Of a stretch of DNA of 64,000 bases, positions 14,601 to 29,723 are shown one piece after another. The notes below the pieces were generated by a model, which worked only from the letters and a program-made list of their open reading frames with translations, searched no databases and had not been told where the DNA came from. The stretch is taken from assembly GCF_030463565.1 (NCBI RefSeq), contig NC_134652.1:15353397-15417396 (forward strand), given 5' to 3'. Source of the stretch: Pelecanus crispus. Its lineage: Eukaryota; Chordata; Aves; Pelecaniformes; Pelecanidae. Made by a program: the position numbers and the translations under genes. The stretch's first letter is position 1. Every line of letters starts with the position of its first letter.

Positions 14601-17600
14601 AGCAGGACAGAGCGAGTGGCATACCGAGGAGGCAGCCTGCACCACCCTAGAGCAGAGCTGGACTATCAAAAGGACAGAACTTGCACATCCCCTTAAACTG
14701 TTGACAAATAGCAGGTTGGTGGGCTGCTGTTCCCCCTTATCACAACATCACACACAGAATAAGGGGAAAAGCCCAAATAAGCCACCCTTTTCATCCCAAA
14801 TTTCACCAGCAGTGAGAAGAGACTTGGGTCTCTGTCACTGCATCCCTCTTACCCAGCTTGCTCAAGACTCCTTGGAACAGATGGCAATGAGGAACACTGT
14901 TGTGTCAGCCCCTGGTGTAACCAACCTGTCCATGGTGCAACAACAACTTTCCAGCTGCACCAGGAGTAGAGTTCGAGACTTCCTGGCTCATGAAGGAGCC
15001 AAGGTTTTTTAATTATACTTTGGTTACCACCTTGTCACCAACAAGAAAAAAGGAGAGCTACTTGCATATCCCTCAAGACTGGGAATTTAAGCAATAACAG
15101 GCATGGCACTTAAAAGACTTGCCTACTAGGTTTTCAGCCCAGCAAAACAGAAAAATATTTAGTTCATAATCAATCCTAAACTTTAAAACTGTCTGAAAAC
15201 AAAAGCCAAGCAGCATAGGATAAAAGGATAAATGGCACCTCTGACACAGTAAGGAAAAAACAACAGATTAAAACCCGTGTCAGTAAGAGGCTAGAACGCA
15301 CCCGACAATGAACTTTACAGCAGCAATTTTAGTACCCATAAAGCTACACAGAACAAAGCATTGACCATTGGGGCATTCACCTTAACTGTGTCTCCACACA
15401 CATCTAGTGGATGGCCTCATCTCATCTGTTGCTACTGTCTCCTAGTCTCCCTCTGATTTTCCTCACCTTCTGCCAACAAACAGTGCCAGAAGAACTACAC
15501 ATTGATCTGCAGAAAGGAGAGTGAAAGCACTAAATAAAGACATTGACAGCCAAGGACCTCAAGGCAAGAGAAACAAAATCTGAGTCAGAGGGACTGTCAG
15601 TCTAAAGAAAGTTGCAGCCATCATGCAAGGAAGCTATTACATGAAGATTAAACCAAACTCCTATTATATACCTTAAATTACAGGAGCAAAGCTGAAATAT
15701 ACTGGCTCCCACAAAACCATTCAGCTGATACAAGGGAAGGGGACAAAAATTAGTCCTCATCCTAGAGCAAAGTAACTGAAGTACAAGGAGAAGGCATCAC
15801 AGTCTATATGCAACTTTGGAAATCCAAAATATCAAACCCTCCACTTTATCGTTACCCAACTCTCAACTCACTTGAAGCAGTTATGCCCTTGATTTCCTTG
15901 GGTCATTTTTCCATTTTGGAGGAAACAAACAAACAGGAATAGGAAAATTACATCTCCTGTATGCTTTAAACTCAGTTTTATGAGGTTAAAAAAAAAAAAA
16001 TAACCTGTTCCTATCTGCAAGAACTTTTGCATCCAGTCATAACTTCAGGTTTTTTATGTCCCAATCATCCTCAAAGCCACAGAAAATACAGAGAGATGAG
16101 AATTCCTTTTGTTAGGAGAATTGTTCACAAGCATTACCACAGCAAAAGTTCTTGCTCCCAGAAACTGCATGCTGCCTCTAGCTGTGGGAGTACATGTTTA
16201 ATCACAGTACACACTCATTCCTTCTCACAACTACTAACTGCAGTGCTGGAGAGGATGGTTAAGATAACCTCATTTGTTAAAAGAATCTGTTGAGTTTAGA
16301 GCCATTCATTCCCCCCTGAAAGAATGTTCACGTTGAAGCTTCCCCTAAAAACTGGCAGGACACTGCTGTTTTGGTGCTTTTCAAAGGAAATAGATGCAGA
16401 CCCAGACTCAGCATAAATGCCACCCAAGTCCCCAACCCTATCAGCTTCCTCATGATGGCTCTCTGCTCAGTATCCTCCTTTAAGCCTTTCAAGCACTTCA
16501 AGGCACTCAGCTCTTTCTGCTGATCAGGAGGTAGATGCAAGTAGAAAGCAGGGTACCTAGGTACAGGTACCTAGATGCAGCCTCCAATACTTCCAAGTGT
16601 GTTTTCAGCTAGAGATTAATTAGATAGTGGAGAAAATGTCAAACTACAGAGCATCATCAATATAAACTTGGGAAATAAGAGACCTTTTCTGAATTTCTTG
16701 GATTAAGATATTCCAGCATAATTATTAGTTCCAGGATGGCTGCATGTCTATCTGAAAAAAAGAGCATACTGATCCCTCTGCAAAGCCCAATAGTTTAAAC
16801 GCAAAACCATCAGGGATACAGCTAGACAACTTCCCCCTTTTTGAATATTTTCCTTGGAACTTTTTGGTTGGAGCATGTGCATTGCATGGGGCTGAGAGGG
16901 CTATTACTCTTGGAAGCTATACTCCCAAATTCTTTCCTTTACTGGAAGATGTGAGGTTGATGATTTGCAAAGAAGAAATGTATTAAAGCCTCTTACCACT
17001 GGACCACGTTCAAACAGCAGGCAATCAACAAGTTTAAACCCAGTTTTCAGGCCAGGAATCAGAAATTAAAATGCCCTCAACGTTCAAATGTATGTGTGTC
17101 TTCCCTGCACCCCACACCCTTCCCCAGTCTCTCTCTCTCATAAAAAAAAGAAAGCTTGTTCAAAGATTACAGCAAAAACTGGAAAATTCAAAACAGCTGT
17201 TCTGGAAAGAAAAAAAACATTAACAGAATAGAGCCATTGACATCAGAGCTCTCCTGGTAGACCTCTCATCCTATGCACAGCAGGTGTGCCCCTGCAGAGA
17301 GGAGGAGGAGGAAAGACTGGGATTCCCATCTGTGGTGCATCACACAGTACAGGGAAACCTTCATCCACACCCTTAACCCCAGGGGCATTGGAGAAAGCAG
17401 GAAAAAAGAAAGCTACTGTATTTGCTTGCACATTGGCTGCACACACTACAACTGCACTCACAGGTTCAACCCCTCGATTGGCATGATTGGCATCGAGCAA
17501 CAGATTGCTGTAGTTCTTGGAGACTGCATCCATTATGCAGGTAATTAAGTTTTTTCACTGCCCCAGCTGCCTTCCTCAAGCTCTAACCTCAGGGGATTCC

Positions 17601-20600
17601 CACGTTGGGAAGCTTCACCCCCCACCGAGACTGCCTACAGGGTGAACTGTGCAACTTCTCCGTTTCCAGGTTCTCCTTGGGAGCCTTCAGACAATACAAC
17701 ACAATCTGGATTAAACCAGCAAGCTATTGGCAAAGCAATTCCACATTAGTAATCATAAACCCCCCTAGGCCTTTGTCAGCTGAACAGAAAGACCTACAAA
17801 ACTGTCAGTCCCGATTATGATAGAGTGGCAGGCTCCATCATATGGAAAGGGAGTAAAGCTTTAAGCATGTTGTGATTTCTGTAAGGGTCACAGGAAAAGA
17901 CAAATATGCTAGTATAGAAGGAACAGAAGCAGGCTTTCCTCCACACGTGATACATGAAAGTCTCTCATTTCTCTTGCAAGTGAGCACTCAAACTTTTAGT
18001 AGCTGATGTTGAGTCTAAAGTACACTGTGCAGGATTTTCATTAAGAGAGAAATAGACAGTGATTTTGATAGGTATTTTGATTTCTCTGGGAGAAATTCCA
18101 TTCACATAGCACAAGCAATTCTCCAACACTAAAAGAAGAAAAAAAAAAAAATACTCCCAGTGAGCAGTGTGAAGTTCTTGAATTTAGCTGTGGAGTTATC
18201 AGCGTTTTCAAGCCTAACCACTCCAAAAGGCTACAGGCAAACTAGAGAATCAACGAGAAGATAAAAGCTATTCCCCATGAGGGCAGGGAACCAGTATGCA
18301 ACAAAGACTAGATCACATCTGAAGAGCAGCATAAATCCCATACCACTACAACCATGCAGTCCACCTAGTGAGCTACTCACAGGACCACTGCCCCAGCCTC
18401 CGGTGAGGCATCCCTTCTCTCCTCTGCTGGAGGAAAAGCAAGACCTAGGCAGCAAGTCTTCATATAACTGGTATCCTGAGAGAGGCTTCCTCCCCTCCTC
18501 CCCATATACTAACTACATCGAGACACTAAAATAAAAGCTGAAAGTCAAAAAGCTTTACCTGTACACATACCTCAGTTACACAGCAGGGGGAAAAAAACCC
18601 CACACAAATTCATATAGCAAAACACATCACGCTAATTTATCCACCTTGAAGCAAAAACTTAGCGATGTCCCTTGGAGTTCAGGTTAGAGCTACTGAATAG
18701 GTCTAATTCACAATTTGGGCCTACCTTAACTAGTACAAAATTTAACTGAAGCTTCTTACTAGGTGTCCTGTAGTATCAGCTGAAGGCCCCTGTCTCCACT
18801 TGCTGTGGATGGGAATTGTAACTTTAAGAGCTGTACTTGCTTCCAATGGAAAGATGTCCCAGGCTAGATAGGAAAGAACTAAGCCTGCAGCTTGCCTAAA
18901 ACCCACAGCCACACCTATTTTCAATGCCAGATTGTAAATTTTTATCAAGAACAAGTTCACACCAGCAGATTTTCTTCCTTTTTTGTAGGAGTCTAGAAAT
19001 TGCTGACAAGCAATTCACAAGCAATAAAAGCGGGCAACTGATCATCTTTGTCCTCACGTAACTGTTGCATGGAAAGGGGTCCTGCAGGCTCACTTTTGGC
19101 CAAGGGCTGCACTTTGAACCCCCCCAGGCCAAAGGGCAGGCAGGACAATCTCCTGAAAGCAGGAGGTGGAGTACTGGAAGGAAACCAGAAATGGCAAGAT
19201 CCCTTCTTAAAATTGTTTGCTGGCAGTAGAGTATCCAGCTAAGGCAGAGTCAGCATTTTGTTGCCCTCATTACCCATGGACAAGTGGGGAAAATAAAGCC
19301 TTGTTCACCTCCACAAAGATCAACAGTCATGGATGGCTCCGTCATATCACTGTAAGAGATTATACCACCATTAAAAACTCACTATAAAAAAAAACCCAAA
19401 ACAACTTTTATTCACACTCATTGCGTGAGAGAACCTCAAGCAAGTAGGAGCCTGGTCTTGATGGCATAGTTCACCCTGCAGAGAGCAATGTTACAACACC
19501 GCTCTCATTTGAAGAGCAGATCCTTTTAGGACTGCCAGCAAAATAATGGTGCAATCCCAACGGAAAGCATTACAGAAAACAAAACTACACAGATCTTATG
19601 TACTAAATGTATGTGCTCATCTTCTGGCCCCAGCTCCTTTGGCTGGAGCAAAGCTCTTGCTTGGTTAATTAGTAACTGCAGCAGAATCACATTAACTTGT
19701 AACTCTTGAGGCCTCAATAATCATCAGGTTTCAGTTCCCAGATTGACAGGCATCACACTTAACTCTGCCCTTCAAAGTACAATTCCTTGATGAGAAGGGC
19801 CGTTGCTTCATGTTTAAACACTGAAATTATTATACCCAACAATTTACAAGCAAAATGCTTCAATACAAAGAGACAAGAAGTCCCATTCACACATGTTTTC
19901 TTAGCTTTAAGGTTTCTGTTCAATCTAGGGCTTGGGTATTTTAAGACAAGCTGGTTACAAGACAAGTTGCTTTTCTAGTATTTTTTCACTAGTCCTCTCA
20001 AGCAGATATCATCACCAGTAGGTAAAGAGCAAGACTGACTCATGTCTTTAAATCACAAAAATAACCACAAACACCAATGTATGAATCCTAATTTCCAACA
20101 TGCCAGCCAACCCAGACAAAGAAACATCTCTTGCATTTACAGGTTGTGTATTAAAACAACACTGTCATCAAAGGCAGACAGCCCATATGATGACCCATAG
20201 ACAACACAGAAGTGTGGCAAATCCCGAAAGTCATTCTTCTCTTCAGTGAAAACTGGCTGCCTACTAAAATTCTGGAAGGCTCCCAGGCGATTTTAACAGA
20301 AAACACAAGAACAATGGCTCAGAGATCTCCACGGCCCCTGCTCATGCCCCTCCAGAGTGGAAAGCTACTACAGACAGAGCTATAAACAGGGAAGAGAGCA
20401 CTTCTGAGTAAAGGAGGACAAAAAAGGAAAGAGTTAGCGGAGACAAGTTTGGAAAGAATCAAAGCCTTTTTGTTATTGGGGACCAGGAATGGAAAGATAA
20501 GCTGAGCCAGCCACTGTGTTAAGCACATCCAGTACATGCAACTCCAGTGGCAAGTCAAAAGAACACCCAGTTTCTCTCCAAGCACAATGGATCTCTCTGC

Positions 20601-23600
20601 CATCTATCCTTCCGATAATGCAACTTTGTGTTTTAAGTTGGAGTGTCAAACAGGGACCTGGTTCCTCGAAGTCCACTTTGTGAAAGACACAGTATGGCTG
20701 CATGTCCTGGAGTCATAACATTAGTGGGGTTTTTGGTGTTGGTTTTTTTTTTTTTTTTCAAAGAAGCTATGGGAAATCTTTTGGTAGACTTTAGTTTCTC
20801 TGCCTCAACTCATAAAAATATGTTTCTAAGACTCAGAACTTCATTACTCCATGTTGCACAAAAAGCCATTTAGAACATCAAGCAGCTTCTCAACTTACCC
20901 ATTCCAGGCCATCCCTTTCTCTTCCCTACACCTGCTTCTCTGTAAGACCACCTACACTGAGGTGTCTAGGTCATCTCTTCCCCTTACAGTTCTTTAACCA
21001 GCTTTACTTTTCATGCCCTTCTCACAGATGCTTTGCATACCGTCATACTTAGCTCTAGTTTATTCCCAGCATAGCTTCTTCTGCCAGCAACTATTGGGCC
21101 ATGCTGATTTCCAGGCCAAGGGAAAAGGTGGATTCCACCAGAAGAAGGTTAATGACAGATTTATGCATTTCTTTTTCTATGATTATATACTGTTGAAAAG
21201 TGAAACAAAAACCCATCACTAGATAGTCCTGAAATGACTCAGTGACCTTTGCAGGAGCCAGGCTGGATCAACTCCCTGATCTGGGACTGTTAGCCATGTC
21301 CTGTTGGCTGTAGCTCATTAGCACCAAGTATTTACACTCCTATTTGTAGCTGGTAGGCTGTATTTCAGGACCTTGTCAAATTAGCAAGAGCACCAGGTCA
21401 TGCTCACCAGGGTATGGTTCAGAGTACTGGAGTACTCTCTGTTGAGGGCTAGTTTTACAAGCTCCATTAGTGAAATTGGGAGGGACTCAATACTAGAAGT
21501 GCAATTGGTCTACCTAGACTAGCAATTGCACCACAGTTCTGTAGAGGCACATAAGCTAATGAAAAATTGAGCTCAAGTATTAATGGAAAAATGCATGGCA
21601 GGATGAGATATAGACTCATCCAACACATTGCTCGGCCACTCCTTACATTCTAGGCCTACTTGATGGTGCCTAAGCACCTGTAAAACTGACTTGACTCTTC
21701 ATATTAAGCATATATTGCAAAGTCTTTAGAAGAGGTGAAGTAGTGAGACTTCAAATTCTCCAGGTCTTAATTCCTGTGCACTAGAATGTCTGCCCTCCAA
21801 GTGAGCAAGACAAAATCTGACACTAATCAACACCAGCAAGATGAATAGATCTTGTGTACAGCTTAATGGCATTGATGCTCCAAGCTAAGTGACCTAGCAA
21901 CCCACCCAATACTCCCACTCACTATAATGATTCCTTCAATAAAGAAGGGAGGAGACTGGGGCTTATAACATGTATGAAGTGTGAAGTGGCTAACTCCCTC
22001 ATTTCCTCAATTACTAACTAGAATGGTATCACAGCCTGCCAAAACAAAACCTTCCTTCGGACAGCTTCATGCAGAAGTCACAATCAGAAATGCAACCTTT
22101 AGATCCACCTCTTTCTGCCACTAGCACTACAAAGCTACTCACAGGAGATACCTCGTTATTGCTGTTTGTCTATTGGCAAGAGCTGACAAAGGTCCGGTTT
22201 TGATTAGGCACACTCACAGAAAGAAATAAGCATCTAGGACTGTTTAATAAAGACAGTATCTTTAGTTCCAGCACTTCTTGAATCGCAGCCTGATGAGATC
22301 AGTAAGCTTCCATGGGGAACAAAATAAATTTGCTCTTTTCTAATATTTTCTGTAAGCAGCCACAGCTATTGTCAGACACATACTACTGCAGAGGATTTGC
22401 TGTCATTGTTCTTATACCCTTAGAGTCAGCTGAAGTTCACCAAGAAAGTGTTCTGCTCCTCAGAACCTCATGTTGGCAGAGAAATACTGAAACTCAAAAA
22501 AATCTCAGCCCTGGAAGAATACTGCAATGGTTAAACTACCTGATCATTTTCCTGCACTACTGAATTTGCTCAGAAGTTGACATTCTGCCTCTTCTCTCTA
22601 TTCTACTCAAAAATGGCAGCAAAATGCTGCTGGCTGCACAGACTGACCTGAAGTTTACATCTGTGCCTATTACAGATAACCTTTACAGACACAGAGAAAG
22701 CAGATAGCAATGTGGTTCACTTGTGGTGGAATTCACTCCCATCAGCTTCAGTGCAGGAAAGCGTTTGCTAACTTAGCAAACAGTCGAGGGGAGGAAAAGG
22801 CAACTTCTTGTCTTTGTTGAATGACAAGAGTTGCTAGCAATCGGTTAAAAAGCAATCCAAGAATCATACCCAACACGAGCATCAGATTCAAACCTCTACT
22901 GCTCAAGCCATTTAATTCACTTACTCCTCTCCCTGCCAGCCACCTGAACCACATGTTTCTTTCTATTCTCAGCAGCAGAACGGAGCCTCCAGCTGGGCTC
23001 CTCACCAAGGCCAATGTGAAGAAGCACTCCTGCTCTCCAGCAGCGTCTCTTCTTCTGGTCCCTAAAAAAGCTTCACAGTAGGGAGCCCAGGAATAACTGG
23101 AGCTGTTCTCCGATGCATTCCCTTTGACGCCTCCCCCTCAGCATACCAGCAGGAGGGCTGCCTGCAGTAACCCACATCCGCTCCTCTCCAGCGGAACGAG
23201 CACGCATCCCCCAGGAGCTCTGCAAGGCCAGCAAAGCTCTTGGCAGCGCAGTACCTGCGGGTGCTACGCTGTCAGACAGCCAAGAAACAGTTTGTCACGA
23301 GGCAACCCCCACCCCCACATGCAATTTTTGTTCAGGGAACAAATCTGCAGGCATATCATGCTAAGTCTTCTGTATCTTGGTGGCAAATTCCCTCCCACCT
23401 ACCACTCCCTTACTCTCTTCACGCTGGACCTCCTCAACACCTTTCTCTGATCCGAAAGGATCAGAGGAGATGCCTTTTGTTAGCCAAGCAGCCATGAAAA
23501 TGATATTGTTTTCCAAGAAGGAGTTTTACATGCCTTTGATAATCCCAGAAGGGATTTATGTAGTTTCTTCCAGTTTCTCGTAATGCTGCAGTCACAGGCT

Positions 23601-26600
23601 TACACAGAAAAATGGCTCAGGAGACAGACAACATGTTAGATAAGCTACAAAGTGAGCATTCAGATCCATTAAATAAAGGTTATTCATGGGAAGTCTAGAC
23701 TCAGATTCAGCAGGATGGGAACCCATAAAACCTGAAAGGGACCTGGAAAGAAGCCACCTACAAGCCTGTGTTAGAGCTGTACCAGAAAGGTAAACGACCT
23801 CATAACAGAAAAAAAAACTCAGACCAACAACAGTAATGCAGAACTTTGGATCCCTGGGCTACCAATCACTTGCTCTCCTACCTGCTTCCAAAAAGAGGAT
23901 CTATGTGCTCAAAAGAGGAGTAAGTAGGTCTAGGTATTCTTCCCTGGTCCCTCAAAAGTAAGGGAATTAGGTTTCAGGTTGTTGGGGCTTGGTTTTCTTT
24001 GGAGCAGGAAGAGGAACTAGAAAAGAAATGGACAAAGTTTTTCTTGAGGTCCTATGTCCACACTAAATATAGCCACCAAACATACACACTATTAAAAACA
24101 GACAATACAAGACCAACAGAGCATGAAAAGAAGATCATCAAGTTAAATCTGACAAGGTTTTTAGGAAAGAAAAATCTTTTAAAGTCCAGTTGGCAATGAT
24201 TTTAATAAGGAATATAGGCGTTTTTTCAAGGCTGCCATGCGATTCAGAAAACAAGAGCTCAGAGCTGCTTCACACAGTTACTGTGACTTCTTTGTAACAG
24301 GCTGTTAACTCTTGATCTTTAGTATAACATAATAGTGGAGACAGATATAAATAAGATCAAAACATATGACTCAAAGTCTCCAGATAAGATTGAGAAACTG
24401 CTGCCCTCCAAAGCCATCCAGGCCACCAGGAAAGCAGCCGTACAATGGCTCGTAGAAAGTGGGCCAATCTTAAAATATTAGTATTACAACATGAGGCTTT
24501 TCAAGCTGAATTCTTGTAGCTCTGGCAGGCAGGGAGCTAGCTTTGGATTTAGGATGACACATGCAGAGATCTGCCTGCGAAAAACACCAAGAGCAGGTGC
24601 CAGAGAGCATTTGAGCAGAGACCTAGGAAAACTGTCAAAAGGGGGGTGAGGGTGGGGGGTGGCAAGCCCACACCCTTGTGAGCAAGAAAAAGGAGACCAG
24701 TGGAGACAGTTCACTAGCTTCTTTCCAAAAATTACTTTCTCACTTATCCACTCCCTGCCACAGCTAAGGAGCCAGGACACAAATTAATCCTGGAACAGGT
24801 AACACCTTGCTCCCCTTTACAGCAATGGCTCACGTCAGATTTGCTGGAAGTGGACTTACTTCAAATGAGGTATCTCTTTGCACTGAGAAAAGTCAGGCAG
24901 GTCATCTCCTAGGCCAGTATAAAGGGTACCTGCTACTTCCTTGCATTAAATTTGAATGGCTGAATTCAAGTAAGTTAAACACTCAGTCTGCTCGACTTGT
25001 AGGCAAATAGATTTGACAGTGCTGGTAGAGACTGAAGGTCTGTCGATGGGAATAGAAAATTGCCCCTCTTCCAAAAGCTGTTTGTTTATTTTTAAGTAAA
25101 TAATGCTTTTTAGAAGAAAAGCTTTTTTGCAGACTGCTTCAGAAATCATGTTTATTCACACTTTAAGATATTAGAGCAAGAAGGGAGTAGGAATGTGCTG
25201 CAGCTCTCTCTTAAAATTTTCTTGCCTGGCAGCATAGAAGCAAAACAGATACTTACTTTGCAGTTGTGAGCAAAGAACATTAATAATATGCCCACCACCA
25301 ATCCTCCGGCTGTTCAGCCTAAGCACCAGAACAAGTACAGAACTACTCATTTCATCTTCCATCTTCCACAACAGCGTAAGGACATACATCCTGCTGTGCT
25401 TGGCTTTTAATCTCCTCCTCCTAAGCCTTCATTCTGTGTTTAGGTTAAGTATGTTTTGCTCCTGCCCAAAAGTGAGCTTTAAAACCCCACCTACCCAGCT
25501 AATTACCAAACTTCTTTTAAAAAAAAAAAAAGCCTCTCTCCTTAAACCAATTAAAGTATTCAACTGACAGCACTATCACGCAAGCTGCCCATTGCACCAA
25601 ACAGCAGTAGAAGGGACCTGGGTGGGGAAAATAAAAAAAAAAAAAAAAAAAAAGACATAGACGTGAGTTTTGAAGCAAGCCTACTGCAGCGGAAGGTCAA
25701 TGTGGTGGGAAGGGAGTGATTAGAAACTGTAAGCTTATTTATTTTCAACACTCCACCAGAGAGTAACATGCAATTTGATTCTCACCCTTAATTTGTACAT
25801 TCTCACGGGAATTTGGCAAGGTTGCTCTGAAGAAGAAAGTTTGAAGAACTCTTGCAAAAGACACCGCGCTATGCCAGATCAAGCAAGCTATCAGTTATTT
25901 ACATTCATTTCAAAAGACACAAAGGAAGCCATTTATTTCCACCATATCTGCACTCTTAAAGAGAAACCAGTTAGGACAGAGCTGGTCCTAACACCAGGGC
26001 TTGTCAATACAGACCAACCAGCATAGCTATTCTGGAGTAAACATTTAAGTATGATCAAACTACCCTGAATTAATTCACAACTACAGAGACTGTTCCAGGA
26101 CACAGCAATCTCAGGAGGGAACACACATGTTAGGAAGTCATCCTAAACTTGTGCTACTGGGACGTTTCCTAATGCAGGCAAGGGAAGTCCTCTGGCTACC
26201 AGGGAAAGCGATCTCTGGTCTGCACCTTCTAAGCCATCCAGGAGAATTTTTAAGTCTATTTTAAGCACAAGTTTCAGGAACCGTAAGGAGGCATATTTGG
26301 CTTAGCCACACTTGCAGGATTAAAACGAGCACCTAATTCTTCCAGCTATTAAATAAAAGGACTCCTATGTTAACACACAGGAGAGCACATTTCATCTCTT
26401 TCAGACAAGGGAAATAAAGTGACCAATATAACGCTCATTTCTTCAGACATATTGCTACAAAGAGAAACAGAAAAAACACAAGTCTTGCTACAGGTTAAGA
26501 ACCCCATCATGTTATCTGGAGCCTGAGTAACAGGGCGGGGAGGGGGAGGAGAAGAACCCTATGCCCGCACATGCAGCAAAATCCATCTTAACCAGCCAAC

Positions 26601-28169
26601 AGTTAAGGGACATAATTGAGTTTCCCAGATCCAAGCTGCAGATCCCACAGCACAGAAAGCACAGACGAGGGAGGCTCTCCCTCATCTCTCCTTCAACAGC
26701 TCTGAACCCAAGTAAGATTTCCCCATCACTACACAGAGGCAGAAAGAGATAAAGAAAACCATTGCTGTACTGGTCAGTAAAAAGCAGGAGTATGTTCACC
26801 TCCTATCCATGAAGATGAAATAAAGATGAGGAAACCAATGGGGTAACCCTCCAAATCCCCAAAACTGAGTTAAGCAGGAAGAAAGAGATCAAATGCCATG
26901 CTGTCAAAGCTCAGCGTGTGGACAAAACAGCACCCAAAATTTCAGTGGTAATTTAAATTTACTACCTAGAAAAATCATTCGCCAATTTACAAAGTTCTTT
27001 TCAAGTAACTTTTGCAGTTGATAAAAGGTGAACTCAGATATTCCCTGTCAGGCTAACTGTGGGGTCAGTGCAGCTGTAAAGATCTCCTCTTTCAGGCAGA
27101 TCATCTCCTAGGGATGGAGCTGCTCAGCGGTACTTTGATCAGATCTCCCTGGGTACAAGCAGCTCCGTGGCACTCCAACAGCCTTCAGTCTTCCAGCACG
27201 GGAGTCCACACATCAAATCTGTTTGAAATTTCACTTAATTATTTCTTTGAAAGCGCTTTCCTGCACAGGCCATATAGCATTATTATTTGGCTTGCAGAGA
27301 GGAACAGATTTAAAAAGGAAAACAAAGTTTTTTCCTTTCTCATAAGTAAAAGCTTCTAAGAGGAATTAAGACGCTTTTGTCAGGTCAACACCTCCTACAA
27401 TTAAGACAGGGCCGGAAAGCCTCAGTCCCGTTCCGATGCAACTAATACACACGCTACACCGGAGAGGTAGAAAGGGTCACGTCTTTGCTGAGCCTGTGGT
27501 CCTGGGGGAAGAGGGAAGCCTAGGGAAAGAGACCTGTAACTCTGCAGTGCTTTCAAATATATTTTAAGACCCTGAAACTATTTTTGAGTTACAAGATCAA
27601 AGTGTCAATCAAACTAACTGGAACACGAGCACAGAGCTGAGGTCGGCCGGCTGAGCCTATGAATGGAGCTAAAACGCCTTGTTTATCTCAGCACGTGTGC
27701 GCATATTAAGCCTGAAAGATACGGGTGACCTACCCGAGCAGTCCACCCACTCCTCACTGTCAGGCCAGCTGAAAAAGCACGGAGAAGACACAGCCAAGTA
27801 ACGGGCGCGGATTCCCGTCAGCGGTTCTCACTATAATGGACAGATGAGTGGAAAAAGCAAGAAAGAAAACAACCTTGCTTGGCACCGTGCCCACACACAC
27901 ATCCCAGTGCAGTGGGGAAAAGAGGCCGGGGGGGCACATACCAGCCACATATCAGTTTTCTGGCCAAGGGAACGGGCAGATCTGGCAGATGCCTAAATGC
28001 AGGCCACTCTCTGTCCCGAATGCACCTTCCCAAACCCCTCCGCAAGCAGGAACCCGAGAGGACCTCTCTGCAGAGCTCCTCCGCCTTCCCGGCCAGCTCG
28101 CTGCAGGAAGGCAGACGCTCCCCGCCACCGAGCGGCACCCCCACACCCCCGCCACAGGCACGAGCCCAC

Positions 28170-29685
28170 CTTTCTTGAACTCCTCCAGCATGGCATCGAG
28201 CTTGGTGTCGTTGAAGACAAAGTGCAGCGGATGGTTGTAGAAGCGGGTGATGGTCTTGAGCGGAGTGCAGTCATCAGGGTCCACAAAAGCCAGGTCCTTA
28301 ACGAAGAGCAGGTCCACGATGTTGGAGCGGTCACCCTCGAAAACGGGGATGCGGGTATAACCGCTCTCCATGATCTCGGACATAGTGTTGAAGTCGAGCA
28401 CAGCCTCGGCAGCGATCATGAAGCAGTCTCGGAGGGGAGTCATCACGTCCTCCACCGTCTTGGTGCGCAGCTCCAGGGCTCCTTGGATAATGTTGAGCTC
28501 CTCCTTGACTAGATCGTTATAAGGGTCGGTGACCCGCAGCATCTCCAACAACTTCTCACGGTTATAGACCGTGCCGATCTCCTGGCCCAGGACACAGTCC
28601 AGCAACTTGCTGACGGGGTAGGAGGCCGGGAAGGTCATCATCATGAAAAATTTAGTGAGGAAGATGGTGTTGGCGCCCACGGCCAGGCCGTGCCGAGAGC
28701 AAATGGCCTGCGGCACGATCTCGCCGAAGATGACGATACCGATGGTGGAGACCACCACGGCCACCAGCCCGGAGCCGGCGATGTCGTCCAGCAGGATGGT
28801 AAGCGTGGTGTTGACCAGGACATTGCCCAGCAGGAGGGAGCAGAGCAGGTAGTTGCCCTGGCGCCGCACGGGCTCGATGCGCTTGGCGTAGTTCTTCTCT
28901 TTGTCCGTGCCACAGTTCTGCACGATGCGCAGCTCCATGGGGTCCAGGGCCATGAGGCCCAGGTTGAGGCCGCTGAACATGCCCGAGAGGCAGAGGAGGA
29001 GCGAGATGAAGATGACCTGCAGCCAGAAGGGCAGCAGGAACTTCTTCTCCTCACCTACAATCATCTTGGTGTCCTCGCCGTCGTGGTAGATCCAGGTGGT
29101 CTCACCCCAGGGCGGGGGCCCGGCCGGCCCCTCGGCGCCGGCCAGCCCTCCGGCGGCCCCGGGCCCCAGGGCGGCGGCGGCGGGGGCCGAGACGGAGGTG
29201 CACAGGTAGTAGGACTTGCTCTTCTCCGTCTTGCGCAGGGGCTTGATCTCGATCTCGATGATGCCGGAGGTGCGGCGGTTGAGCACGATGTGCGGCAGGA
29301 TGATGATGTCCGAGGTGCGGATGCCGCAGCGCTGCGGGGCGCCGCCGCCGCCGCCCGCCGCCCCGCCGCCGCCCCCGCCGCCGCCGCGCCCCGCCGGCCC
29401 CGCCGCCGCCCGCCCGCCCCGCCGCCGCTCGTGCTCCGTGAAGGCGATGCGCGACCAGGTCTCGTTGTTGATGTTCTGCCCGTAGACCCGCAGCTTCACC
29501 CGCGTCCGCTCGCTCACCCGCAGCGCGCCCCCCTCCATGAAGGAGACGTCGTCCGTGTCCTCCAGCCGCAGGCCGATGATCACCGTCTCCTCCGCCGCCG
29601 CCGCCGAGGGGGGGATGACGGCGGCGGCGGCGGGAGGGGCGGCGGCGGCGGCGGCTGCCGGGGGCCGCCGGCCCGGGCGGCCGCC

Positions 29686-29723
<38 letters not shown>

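Larger units (their letters stand above)
1..28169 (-). other. CNNM2: CNNM2 intron 1 (window portion), non-coding
   Basis: This is the sequence downstream, on the gene's strand, of the CNNM2 exon 1 splice donor. It is AT-rich with only short, unconvincing open frames. I looked on the minus strand for the next CNNM2 exon, which in mammals continues the second CBS repeat with a KSHLAIV-like start, and did not see it. The remaining exons therefore probably lie beyond position 1. CNNM2 intron 1 is also very long in mammals. Apart from the SINE at about 2530 and the G tract at 1632, it holds simple A or T tracts, for example near 6065, 10380, 12288, 20746 and 25632, and nothing else I can name. Confidence 0.75.

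Noticed and set aside
27952-28169. Reading frame continuing past CNNM2 exon 1
   Set aside because: The sequence loses CNNM similarity exactly after EEFKK at a GTGGGC donor, the known exon border.
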